From Cryptomeria japonica (Eukaryota; Streptophyta; Pinopsida; Cupressales; Cupressaceae), in assembly GCF_030272615.1 (NCBI RefSeq), contig NC_081413.1, forward strand, positions 719,595,867 to 719,655,866: DNA of 60,000 nucleotides, written 5' to 3'. Below are positions 31,110 through 42,114 of the stretch, piece after piece. How positions within the stretch are numbered: position 1 is the first letter of the stretch; each line of letters begins with the position of its first letter. The translations under genes and the position numbers were made by a program. The notes under the pieces were generated by a model, which saw only the letters and a list, made by a program, of their open reading frames with translations, was not told the DNA's origin and ran no database searches.

Positions 31110-33075
31110 TGTCTTTTGGATCAAGTATTTATAGGGAGTATTTTTCAATTAAAAAAAAAGGAGACAATTCACAATCGGTGATGCTATCAGTAGGGGCTAT
31201 GGGATGTCTGTATTGGAGAAGTCTGTAGGAATGGAACTATCATTTTGAGCAATCACTCTGTAATGGAGTATTTGTAAGTGTAGCTATTGTATGCATTCAC
31301 TCTCCAGAAATTAATATACAAGATTCGTTGTTTCAATTCCAGAATTCGTGTATACTTTTGTGTTGATGAAATTCATTTTGCCCTCTTGATAAATGTGATA
31401 AAGGGTTTAATACAGTGTGCCATCACAAGTTGTTATAATTGAATATAAGATTTGCTTCTTCATGTTCTTATAGCACTTAATGGAACCTCTGTATTGATAG
31501 TCTTGTGTTACAAGTTGCCTGAAAAACTGTCTCAAGAGTTTAATCGAATTATTTGTCCACAAAGTATCATGCATATTCCTGGACAGAGGCACTGGTCTGT
31601 CATTTAATTCTGAGATTTTGATTTGTATGCACAAGGTCCTTACAGAGAAACATTCTTTCATATCCTATTTGAACTAATCCTTGCAGATTTCATTCAAGTC
31701 CTGAAAGCATTTCATTTTCAATATATAATATCTTTAACATACACTTTTATTCATATTCAGTTTTAAGTTTTCAAAGTATTCAGCTAAAGCACATGATATA
31801 GCATAGTTGCAAAACAATAATGTGCCAATTGTGTAAACTTGCTTAGAGGCTTAAATCCACCTTTAAATAACTCTTTTGTGCTTGAGAGGGAAGGGTACAC
31901 CCGCCTAGGTCTTGTGGAAACTGAAGTGCAGAGGGATTTGGTCTTTGACCATCCCTATTCATTGGCCAAGGCTAATTGGATTTCCTAAGGAGTTGGTAAG
32001 TCTTTGGGTTTTCCAATCTATGGTTTTGGGCACCAACAGACTTGATTCATCATTTCAAGTTGCTTGTATTAACATTCTATATCAAAATCCATGTGAGAAA
32101 TACTCAGGCCAACTTGGATCATTATGTCAATTTGCTTGTATTTTCTTACAATATTTTAAAGCTCAATGATGAAATCAAGCACTGTTACAAGACAACATAT
32201 GAAGAATGGATGTATCATTTTAGTTAGATCATTTTAAGATTAGCTCATTATTCGCTTACATTATAAGCATTCATTGTCAGTTGCATTATAAGCATTTCAT
32301 TTCATTCATAGATCAACGGTCATAAATAAAGATTGAGTATACTTGGACAAACAAAAACAATTTGCATTTGATCATTGTAGGTGCATTCATTTTTAGAAGC
32401 ATTTCAATCATCTTTCATTTCATTTAGTTGCATTTCAATCATTGCATTAGTTTGTTTTCCATTAAGTGCATTTCATTAATCATGTAATATTTCATCATTA
32501 TTATTTGCATTAGGATCATTATCATTGTAGTTCTTTTTATTCATTAAAGTCATTTAGTTTCATCTTTGCACTTAGATTCATAATCATTATAAGCATTACA
32601 TATTAAATCAATCATTCATTTGCATTCTCATATAGATCATTGCATTTGCATTATTTATGTTAGTAATCATTCTCATTTGCGTTTTTAAATCATCAAAAAT
32701 CAAAAGCATTCATCGTTGCATCATATAGAACATCATCATCATGAAAAGAAAAGAAAAGATCATCGTCCATGTAATCAATGCATATAGATCATTATCATAT
32801 AGAGTAACATGTATAGATCATCATATAGATTTCATGTCTGCATATAGATCATAATAAAACAATAAAAATTCCAAGTATACAATGATATCAAAGAAATAAT
32901 CAATAAAATACAATGTCCCATGATACAAATCAATGTCTCATATCAATATGTCAACTAGGACGAAGAGCACCACTCTTTTCAGATGTTGTAGGTCTCACTG
33001 ATCCTCCTATTTCCCCCCTAGATGAATCAATACATCTAGATCCTCCTGCAATATGATATCAACAAAATGTCAGTT

Positions 33076-33080
33076 CTTGA
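33076..33080. repeat. Target duplication of Cop-2, left copy (CTTGA)
   Basis: CTTGA before the LTR TG; identical to 40471-40475. Confidence 0.9.
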
Positions 33081-34517
33081 TGTTCGCATTTGCATGAAGA
33101 TTGCATTAATGATATGTTATGTTGTCATTGATATTAATTGAACCCGTAATGGTATTTATGATATTGTTGATATTGTTGTTGTTATTGATATTGGCTTGTA
33201 ACTGGCAAGAAGAGCTTTGGGGAAGATGTTGTAAACCGGTATGTTAATTTGTGAGTTGAACTAGTAAACCAGTGTATAAGGTTAAACCCTTTTCTATGCA
33301 ATGTAACTGGTAAACCCTACCAGTTGTTTTTTGTTAAACCCTAACCAATCAAGTTTGTTGGTTTAAGATCTAACGATGAGTGGTAATGATGGAGACAGAT
33401 GTGATCATTGAATGAGGATAAGTTTAGATTGATTTGGCGCATTTGTTTGTTGTTTGGGGAATTAGAAAAGTGGATTGCATCTAATGCATAGAGCGTGATG
33501 AGTTACAAACTCTGATGAAGCGGTGATCATGGAGTGGTTGGAATTTTCTTGAAGAATGTGAAGAGATTGTTATGATTTCTAATGGTCAAGATTGAACTGA
33601 CTTGTTTGTAATCTCTATGAGAGAATTAGGTTTTTGTTGTGTTACCGACCTAATTAATTTGTATTTAAGGTTGATGAAGTTGTTTGTAAAAGTGTTAGAA
33701 AAGTGTTGGCTTAAAACCGGTTGAGTGTGTGGTTGCCTAACTGTAGAATGGATCTATAATTTGAGTGAAAGAAGATTGATGCTTAAAAGGATCTGATCAA
33801 GTAAATGTAGTACTATTCAGATAGATCAAGAAAACCTATTGTTTTCTAACAATTACAATAGAATTGAAATCCACTAACCATGTAAGCTCTAACAAGCTTG
33901 GTTACTTATTAAATCCTCTAAAATGGTGGTCCATTAGCTTGGATTCTCAAACCCTCTACTGAGGTCACCCCTAACAAGGTATTTTGCTTTTTCATCAAGG
34001 CATTTTGTAAATCCCTTAAACAGGTGATTCCTAACAGAATCAGTTCTTAATGGGACTTATTGTAAAAGCTTTAACAGGCTTGGCTCCTAATAGGGGGAAT
34101 TTCAAAAGAGTTCAAATATCTATCCTTCTAAGTCTTATCTCACTATGTTTTTTACCTATTTGGGTTTTCCACGTATAAACATTTGTGTCAAGTGGTGAAT
34201 ATTTTTGCTTTTATGATCTTATTTGTTGATTTGATTGACTACTTAACTATTCTTATTTGGCATGATAACTGGAAACATTGAGAGTTTGAATATGTTGAGA
34301 TATGATTAAGTATTTTGATGTTTACAAGATTGAAGTTGTTTACTGTTAATTTGTTATAACAGTTAACCGGTTGATGTTGAGTATTGATCTTGATAAGTGA
34401 AAGTTTATTTTGTGAGTTTGATTTTGAGATTGGGAAGTTTGTATCAGTTTTTTAGTATACTAATCCACCCCCCCTCTCAGTATTCTATCGGATGCTTATT
34501 CTTTCATTATACTATAA
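33081..34517 (+). repeat. 5' LTR of Cop-2
   Basis: 1437 bp, starting TGTTCGCATTTGCATG. The last bases are CTATAA where the 3' LTR has CCATCA, so the CA terminus has mutated to AA. A TATTTAAGG TATA-like site lies near 33661, and the conserved GGGTTTTCCACGTATAAA lies at 34162-34179. Confidence 0.92.
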
Positions 34518-34519
34518 AT

Positions 34520-34531
34520 TGGTATCAGAGC
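34520..34531 (+). other. Primer-binding site of Cop-2
   Basis: TGGTATCAGAGC, complementary to the 3' end of plant initiator methionine tRNA, 2 nt after the LTR. Confidence 0.93.
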
Positions 34532-34589
34532 GTCTCAGGTCCTCTTTAACCTAAAAGCCTAACAAATTGAGGAAAAGATCTTGTAGATC

Positions 34590-35533
34590 ATGATGAAAAA
34601 AGAAGGCTCGAAGTTCAACAAAGATAACTATAAGATATGGAGTGACATAATGAATATTTACATTAAGAGTGTTGGTAGTCAGTATTGGGATCATGTAGAA
34701 ACTAAATATACTGCACCTACTGGAACTCTGATTGATGATCAAAAGAAAGAACAAAAAGAAAATCATCAAGCATTGGAGGCTATTATCAGTTCCTTGTCTA
34801 ATGTTGAATATGTAGATGTTCATGGTCTTGAAAATACATATGAAGTATGGAAAAAACTTGAAGAGATTTATAGCGGTGATGAACATGTTAAGATTGCTAA
34901 AGAGGAGAGCCTAAGAGGAAAGTTTGATGACATGAGAATGTTTGAAGGTGAGAATATCCAACAGTATGGTCAAAGGATTAAAGAGATAGTTGGTGAAATA
35001 AAGAGTGCAGGAGGGAAAGTGGAAGATGCCACAGTGACCAGTAAGGTACTGAGAACCCTGCTACTGGTCTATGCTATCCGAGTTGCAGCTATTCAGGAGC
35101 TGAAATCTATTGACAAAACAAAGGTAACTCTTGACTCTATCATCAGCAAACTTACTACTTTTGAACTAAATGGATATGATGGTAGTGTACAGAAATCAGA
35201 ATCTACATTTAGAGCTTCTATCTCCAACCCATCTATGAGAAGAAGTAGAGATACCGGCCATAGCTATGGATCCAATCCAGCAGAGATGTTGATGATGAAG
35301 ACAACTTAGTGGAACTTGAAGCATTGTTGGCAAAATTACTTTCTAGAGGCACTGGGAAATATAGAGGTAAGCTACCTTTAAAGTGTTTTGCATGCAACAA
35401 GATTGGTCATATAGTAGCTAACTGTCCTAATGGTGAAAATGAATACAAGAGAAACAAATTCAAGAAGTATAAGGGCAAAGGAAAGAGAGATTGTCTTATA
35501 GCGGTTGATAGTGGTATTACTGATGAAGAATAG
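34590..35533 (+). pseudogene. Cop-2 gag with CCHC zinc knuckle
   Basis: The first frame, 34590-35309 (MMKKEGSKFNKDNYKIWSDI), is a Copia gag: YKIWSDIMNIYI at residues 13-24, then YEVWKKLEEIYSGDEHVKIA and the usual LRTLLLVYAIRVAAI-type helix. A frameshift near 35300 moves it to 35309-35533. That frame carries CFACNKIGHIVANC (CX2CX4HX4C, about 35383-35424), the RNA-binding knuckle. It would assemble virus-like particles in the cytoplasm. It ends in a stop before the protease. Confidence 0.9.
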
Positions 35534-36120
35534 TGAAGATATTGTGTTTGTAGCTATTAAGGAAGAGATATCAGATTAGAAGGCACTAGTGTCCATGATG
35601 GATAACTCTAATGATTGGATCATTGATAGTGGTTGTTCACATCACATGATGGGTGATCAGAGCAAATTTATTTCCTTGAATGAATTTGATGGCAGTGTTG
35701 TCAGATTTGGAAATGACTCACCTTGTATGGTTAAAGGTAAGGGAGTTATTTCTCTTAATGGGAAGATAAGTGTTGACGATGTCTATTGGGTTGAAGGCCT
35801 AAAGCACAATCTTCAAAGTGTGGCACAACTTAATGACAAAGGATACCCACTATAGTTTAGAAATGGTATGTGCAAAATCTTCAACAACAAAGGTGAATTG
35901 ATTGCAACTGGGAAACAAACCAGAGGTAATCTATTTCATCTTAATCCTAAAGTTAGCAACTATTTGATTGCAAAGATAGATGATAGTTGGCTTTGGCATA
36001 GGAGATTTTTTCATATAAACTTTGATAACATTGTTAAAGTGCACAAGTCCAAGATATTAAGAGGTCTACCTTAGCTAGACAAACTAGTTAATGCTCTTTG
36101 TAAAGAATGTCAGTTAGGAA
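35534..36120 (+). pseudogene. Cop-2 protease and pre-integrase region
   Basis: NDWIIDSGCSHHMMGD shows an intact DSG aspartic protease active site (about 35613-35660), followed by VRFGND and VEGLKHNLQSVAQL. A TAG at about 35853 stops it. The next frame (35868-36074) carries the pre-integrase domain ending SWLWHRRFFHINFDNI, stopped by TAG at 36072-36074. Confidence 0.88.
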
Positions 36121-36906
36121 AGATGACTTCTTCAACTTTCAAGAGCAAGTGCTTCTCAATAGAGCACTTGTTAGATTTGGTTCATACAGATCTATGTGGA
36201 CCAATAAGAACAAGAAGCATTCAGGGTGATAGATATTTTATGATCTTCACTGATGACTACTCAAGGATGATGTGGGTCACATTCTTGAAGGATAAGAATG
36301 AAGCTTTTTGTAAATTCAAGGCATTTAGGGCCTTAGGTGAGAAAGAGAGTGGCAAAAAGATAAAATGTTTGAGAACAGATCAAGGCGGTGAATTTACTTC
36401 TGAGGAATTCACTAAGCACTGTGATGAGAATGGTATCAAGCGGCAGATTTATGCACCAAGGACACCACAACAGAATGGTATAGCCGAGAGGAACATCCAG
36501 TCAGTGGTTGAAGCTGCTAGGACAATGTTGATATAAGGAAATGTAGTGAAAACATTTTGGAAAGAAGCTGTAAGTACAACTGTCTACACAATGAACCAAG
36601 TTCTGATGAAAAGAGGTAAGGACAAGACCCCTTATGAATATTGGTATCGGAGATCACTTGATGTTAGTTATTTTAAGATATTTGGTAGCAAATGTTTTAT
36701 TACAAGAGGTGATTACATAAGCAAGTTTCAATCTAAGAGTGATGAAGGCATATTTCTTGGCTATTCCACCAAGAGTAAGGCCTATAAATGCTTCAACAAC
36801 CGGACATAGAGAATTGTTGAGAGTGTTGATTTTTATGTAGATGAAAGTCCTAAAGTCTCAGAAGGAACCAGTTTAGAGAAAAAGGATGAAGATCCTTACA
36901 TTTTTC
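36121..36906 (+). pseudogene. Cop-2 integrase
   Basis: HTDLCGPI with the first catalytic Asp, MIFTDDYSRMMWV, LRTDQGGEFTSEEF with the second Asp, then APRTPQQNGIAERNI with the catalytic Glu. All three DDE residues are visible in 36123-36536. A TAA follows at 36534-36536. The C-terminal part continues (VVKTFWKEAVSTTVYTMNQV, FGSKCFI, GIFLGYSTKSKAYKCF) to another stop at about 36807. Confidence 0.9.
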
Positions 36907-38089
36907 TTTTGGAACCTAAACCTGTTAAATTAGAAACCGGTAAAGCAAATCCTAATGTACTTGTTCAACCAGAACAAATAAATTCAGAAGAAGATGATAA
37001 TGAAGAAGTTGAACCTAAAGAGAATGATCATGTTATTCCTAGGTATGTGAGACTGAACCATAGTCCTGAGAAAATTATTGGGGATAAGGATGCTCGAGTA
37101 CTAACTAGAAGGAAAATAAGAGAGAACTCTTGCATTATCTCCACCATTGAACCTAGAAGTGCTAAGGAGTCATTTGGTAATGATCATTGGGTTAAAGCCA
37201 TGCAAGAGGAATTGGATCAAATTGAGAAGAACAACACTTGGACCCTGGTACCCCAACCGGTAAACAAGAATGTTATAGGTACTAAATGGGTATTTAGAAA
37301 CAAGTTAAATGAAGATGGTGTTGTAGTTTGCAACAAGGCAAGATTAGTTTGTAAAGGTTATGCTCAAGAAGAAGGAGAAGATTATGGTGAAACTTTTGCA
37401 CCAGTAGAAAGACTGGAAGGTGTCAGATTTTTACTTGCATTTGCAGCCCATAAGAAGTTCAAAGTATACCAGATGGATGTTAAGTCTGCATTTTTTAATG
37501 GGATATTGGAAGAAGAGGTATACATAGAGCAACCTGATGGTTATGCATTGACATATGAGAAAGACATGGTATGTAGATTGCATAAAGATTTGTATGGATT
37601 GAAGTAGGAACCTAGAGCATGGTATGAACAGCTTCATACACATCTGATGAAGATAGGCTTTGCAAGAACCAGTGATGATAGTAATATTTATCTCAATTCT
37701 GAAGGAGATGAAATACTAGTCAGTGAAGTATTTGTTGATGATATTATTTTTGGAGGTAATGATGTTATGAGCAATAGTTTTGCAGATGAAATGAAAAATG
37801 AATTTGAAATGTCTTTAGTAGGGGAAATAAAAAATTTCATAGGCTTGCAAATACAGCAAATGAAGAATGGTATTTTCATTACTCAATATAAGTATGTGAA
37901 AGAGGTTTTAAAGAGTTTTGGCATGAGTGACTGTAAACCAGTTGGAACACCAATGGTTACAAGTTGTAAGTTGTCCAAGGAGGATGCATCTAAGTCTATT
38001 GATGAAAAAGAATACAGGTCAATGATTGGCAAATTACACTATTGTTCACAACAGACCAGATATTGCCCATGCGGTTGGTATAGTTGCTA
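36907..38089 (+). pseudogene. Cop-2 reverse transcriptase
   Basis: Acidic linker, then [48 protein letters not shown] (motif A) and LYGLK followed by TAG at 37605-37607, where family members have LKQ. The next frame has FVDDIIFGG (the active-site box, FVDD in place of YVDD), LQIQQMKNGIFITQ and MSDCKPVGTPM. A 2-nt loss near 38041 throws the last residues out of frame. Confidence 0.92.
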
Positions 38090-38682
38090 GATTTCAGAAG
38101 AATCCAAAGGAAGCACACTTGATAGCAACAAAGAGAATTTTTAGGTATTTGAAAGGTACAGTTGACTATGGATTATAGTATCCATATGGAGGAAACTTTG
38201 ATTTGAAGGCATACACTGATGCTGACTAGGCAGGAAATATTGATGATCGGAAAAGTACTATCGGTGGAGCATTCTTTCTAGGAGGAAGGCTAGTTTCATG
38301 GAGTAGTAAGAAGCAGAGTTGTACTTCACAATATACTACTGAAGTTGAGTATGTTGCAGCTTATATGAATTGCACACAAGTTATTTGGATGAGGCACATT
38401 TTGGAAGGTTTTAAGATGAAGATCTCATAACCTATCAAGATTTTATGTGATAATACAAGTGCCATTAATATTTCTAAGAATCATGTTTTGCATGCTCGCA
38501 CCAAGCACATTGAATTGAAGTATCACTTTTTGAGGGAAAAAGTTCAAAGTAAAGATATTATCTTAGAGCATGTTTCTACCCAGGAGCAGCTTGCATATAT
38601 CTTTACCAAACCTCTGCCTAAGACCAGTTTTGAGTATCTTAGAAGTTAGTTGGGGGTTGTCCCTCTTCATGAAGTTAGTTGA
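38090..38682 (+). pseudogene. Cop-2 RNase H
   Basis: Fragments in one frame: KRIFRYLKGTVDYGL, YTDAD followed by a TAG where Trp is expected, KSTIGGAFFLGGRLVSWSSK, TTEVEYVAAYM, ILCDNTSAINISKN, ARTKHIELKYHFLRE and YIFTKPLPKT. There are stops at about 38177, 38227, 38428 and 38647. The catalytic Asp, Glu and Asp positions can still be traced. Confidence 0.88.
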
Positions 38683-39034
38683 GCATGATGCTGATTGCAT
38701 CAGTCCCTGAATGACTTGTAGAATTTACATGGATTGATGAAGAAGTGGATGTATTCCATAGGGGGAGCAACAAGTTGTAGTATGTAGTTGATGCACAGTG
38801 AAAATTTGACATTACATGTTTTACTTTCAATTTGGCATTGTTGTCAAAGGGGGAGAAGAATTATGTGATTGAGGAGAAGAATTATGTGACTGACAAAGGG
38901 AAACCAGCGACATGTTGATGACAGACAGAGCATGGTGAATACTTGGTAATGTAAACCAGGATTCCTATTCACCAATCACAACAACAATCAGAGGCGTTGA
39001 TATTTGTATTGCCATCAATGCCAAAGGGGGAGAT
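38683..39034 (+). other. Cop-2 3' untranslated region with polypurine tract
   Basis: No gene. Contains AAAGGGGGAGAAG at about 38847 and a local duplication of GAGAAGAATTATGTGA. The priming tract AAAGGGGGAGAT lies directly before the 3' LTR (39023-39034). Confidence 0.75.
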
Positions 39035-40470
39035 TGTTGGCATTTGCATGAAGACTGCATTAATGATATGTTATGATGTCATTGATATCAAATGAACTGA
39101 TAATGGTATTTATGATATTGTTGATATTGTTGTTGTTATTGATATTAGCTTGTAACCGGCAAGAAGAGCTTTGTGGATGATGTTGTAAACCGGTATGTTA
39201 ATTTATGAGCTAAACTGGTAAACTGATGTATAAGGTTAAACCCTTTTCTATGAAATGTAATTGGTAAACCCTACCAGTTGTTTTTTTTTAAACCCTAACC
39301 AATCAAGTTTGTTGGTTTAAGATCTAATGATGAGCGGTAATGATGGAGACACATGTGATCATTGAATGAGGATAAGTTCAAATTGATTTTGCAAGTTTGT
39401 TTATTGTCTGGGGAATGAGAAAAGTGGATTGCATCTAATGCATAGCACATGATGAGTTACAAAGTCCGATGAAGTGGTGATCATGGAGCGGTTGGAATTT
39501 CTTGAAGAATGTGAAGAGATTGCTATTATTTCTAACGGTCAAGATTGAACTGAGTTGTTTGTAATCTCTATGAGATAATTAGGTTTTTGTTGTGTTACCG
39601 ACCCAATTGATTTGTATTTAAGGTCGATGAAGTTGTTTGTAAAAGTGCTGGCAAAGTGTTGATTGAAAACAAATTGAGTGTGTGGCTGCCTAACCGAAAA
39701 ATGGATCTGTGGTTTGAGTGAAAGCAAACTAAAGCTTAAAAGGATCTGATCAAGCAAATGTAGTGCTATTCAAACGGATCAAGAAAACCTATTTTTTTCT
39801 AACAATTACAGCACAATTGAAATCCCCTAACTGGGTAAGCTCTAACAAGCTTGGTTACTTATTAAATCCTCTAACAAGGTGGTCCATTAGCTTGGATTCT
39901 CAAACCCTCTGCCGAGGTTACTCCTAACAGGGTTTTTTTCTTTTTCATCAAGGCATTTTGTAAATCCCTTAACTAGGTGATTCCTAATAGAATCAATTCT
40001 TAATAGGATTTATTGTAAAAGCTTTAGCAGGGTTGGCTCCTAATAGGGCAAACTTTAGAAGAGTTCAGATAGCTATCCTTGTGAGTCTCATCTCACCATG
40101 GTTTTAACCTATTTGGGTTTTCCACGTATAAACATTTGTGTCAAGTGGTGAATGTTTTTGTGGTTATGATCTTATTTGTTGATTTGATTGACTACTTAAC
40201 TATTCTGATAAGGCATGATAACTAGAAGCATTGAGAGTTTAAATATGTTGAGATATGATTAAGTATTTTGATGTTTACAAGATTGAAGTTGTTTACTATT
40301 AAGTTATTATAACAACTAACCGGTTGATGTTGAGTATTGATCTTGATAAGTGAAAGTTTACTTTGTGAGTTTGATTTTGAGATTGGGAAGTTTGGATTAG
40401 TTTTTCAGTATACTGATTCACCCCTCCTCTCAGTATTCTACCAGATACTTATTATTTCATCATACCATCA
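39035..40470 (+). repeat. 3' LTR of Cop-2
   Basis: 1436 bp, TGTTGGCATTTGCATG to CATACCATCA, followed by CTTGA. The conserved GGGTTTTCCACGTATAAA is at 40115-40132. Confidence 0.93.
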
Positions 40471-40955
40471 CTTGATCCAATCAATCGTTTTGATCAATCG
40501 GTTAGCTATCCTATCCGCTCACTTGAGATTTCTATCAATCTCTTTGACCAAATATTAGTGACGCTCATTCATCATGAGGTTACGCATCTAGTCTATCCAA
40601 TCTTGAGTTTATATCATTGGCATTCATCAATCATGAAGTCAATCAAACTCTATCCTATCAGATCATCAAAGCTTCAAGTTTATATCATTGACCCTCATCG
40701 ATCATGAGGTCAATCAAACTCTATCAATCATCAAATCAAGAAAAGTATCAAAGTAATCAAAGAGAAGACATTTTCATCAACCAAAGTTGCAGAAATTTCA
40801 ATCAATTATCGTGAGATCAATCGCTTATCCAAAATTTTCAACAAATTTCACGATCAATCTCCCGAGAGGGAACACAATCAAGATTTTGATCTCCATCAGG
40901 CGCATTATCAAGACTTGATTTAATCTTTGAAATAATGTTGTCTCGACATCATTTC
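40471..40955 (+). other. Right target duplication of Cop-2 and right part of Tat-A 3' region
   Basis: 40471-40475 is CTTGA. The rest is non-coding and rich in ATCAATC and CATCAATCATGAGGTCAATC words, including an imperfect repeat of GACCCTCATCGATCATGAGG-like sequence at 40610-40725. It ends at the polypurine tract. Confidence 0.6.
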
Positions 40956-40969
40956 AAAGAGGGGCAAAA
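40956..40969 (+). other. Polypurine tract of Tat-A
   Basis: AAAGAGGGGCAAAA directly before TGTATACAC, identical to the Tat-C tract. Confidence 0.85.
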
Positions 40970-41149
40970 TGTATACACATTAAAACGGCTATGAGCAATT
41001 AAATAAATATTTTATATTTATTTAATATTTATTCTTCTATTAAATAGTTAATTTGAAAAGATTAATTAATTTAATTCATTTTATGTCCTTCTATTAATTA
41101 ATTTAATTGAATATTTTATTAATTCATTCATTTAGCCTTTTCTTCTAAT

Positions 41150-41254
41150 CAATTAATTAAATATCTAATATTTAATTATTCCTTCAATTAATTAAATATC
41201 TAATATTTAATTATTCCTTCAATCAATTAAATAACTAATATTTAATGATTTCTA
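41150..41254. repeat. 35-bp tandem repeat, three units, in Tat-A LTR
   Basis: Units start at 41150, 41185 and 41220 with CAATTAATTAAATATCTAAT (the third slightly diverged). Confidence 0.8.
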
Positions 41255-41680
41255 AATTATTTAATTTCATTTTCCAACTCATTTCCCATCTCCACTTCAT
41301 CTTTCCTTTTCCAACTCATCCATCATGTGGCTAAATTAATTCAACAAAATTAAATAAATAAACATTTATTAGCCACTTATCTTCAACTTCCAAATTAAAT
41401 GAAACATTGTGTACATACACATATTTATTAGCATTCTTCTATATTCTCTTCAACATCCCTATATCTTAGGAAGGACTTGAGTCCACTTGTCCTCTCATGC
41501 CTAAATCTTCTCCAACCATCCTTAGATTTTGTCAGTCTGCAACTCAGTCAAGGTGAGATGAGTGACACTTGTCTTCTCCTCCCCCCTTTCTCTCAACCTT
41601 CACCTTTTCTCACAACCATCCAAATCTACAGATCTAATCATGACTATTGATCTAGGCCACATCATCTTATCCTCTCAAAG

Positions 41681-41690
41681 TCTATAAATG
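41681..41690 (+). promoter_or_regulatory. TATA box in Tat-A LTR
   Basis: TCTATAAATG within the LTR, at a position comparable with the TATA box of the Tat-C LTR. Confidence 0.55.
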
Positions 41691-42114
41691 TGGGAGTTTG
41701 AGTTGAGAAAGAGTTAGTCTTCAAGTGAGTTTTCAAGTTAACAATTTGAGAAAACTTATGCATCCATGAGTTTTTATCTTGAAGCAATTAGTCATTTAGC
41801 ATAATCATTTTAGTATAATCATTTAGCTTTAAATAATTTGCATTGCATATCATACTATCAGTTATCAGTCCATTCTTCATATGCCATCTTGGAAGTTATC
41901 AGTGCTTGTCTAAGAGAAAATCATCTGCAACCAGGAACAGTGGAGTTAGGACACAATGAGACTTAAATCATGAAGGTAATAATATGGTTTTTATTTTAAT
42001 ATCAATCTCATGTAGTTTCATTGGTTGAGTTTGGATTTCCTGTAGCATTTCCTTTGTATTTTGTGAAACTAACATGATGCAGGTAGTATTCTGATGATCA
42101 AATTCAACTCGACA

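Larger units (their letters stand above)
29694..33080. repeat. Duplicated segment, copy B
   Basis: Colinear partner of 23411-26794 with small indels, ending CAGTTCTTGA directly before the Cop-2 LTR. It contains a TATTTATAGGG TATA-like site near 31128, the twin hairpins and the GCATT-rich tract. Similarity then continues into the Cop-2 LTR to about 33737. Confidence 0.85.
33081..40470 (+). mobile_element. Cop-2: full-length decayed Copia element
   Basis: A 7.39-kb element with LTRs 33081-34517 and 39035-40470, a 5-bp target duplication (CTTGA), an initiator-Met-tRNA primer site, gag, protease, integrase, RT and RNase H in Copia order, and a polypurine tract. All domains are identifiable, but the frame is cut by about ten stops or frameshifts. 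It sits in the 3' region of Tat-A. Confidence 0.95.
19439..42114 (+). mobile_element. Tat-A: outermost plus-strand Gypsy/Tat element, heavily interrupted
   Basis: Pieces in order on the plus strand: the end of the second RNase H linker (19439-19507), integrase (about 21168-22461), 3' untranslated region (22462-23410 and 40476-40955), polypurine tract (40956-40969) and 3' LTR (40970-42114). The 5' half is not in the window; it should lie left of Tat-B. Interruptions are an LTR-like insert (19508-21167), the duplicated segment (23411-33080) and Cop-2 (33081-40470). Its polypurine tract is identical to that of Tat-C, and its LTR has a similar start (TGTATACAC) and length. Confidence 0.7.
40970..42114 (+). 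repeat. 3' LTR of Tat-A
   Basis: 1145 bp, TGTATACACATTAAAACGG to CAACTCGACA. Start, length and the ending (TGCAGG...CGACA) parallel the Tat-C LTR. TATA box TCTATAAATG at 41681-41690. It contains a 35-bp tandem repeat (41150-41254). Confidence 0.8.
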
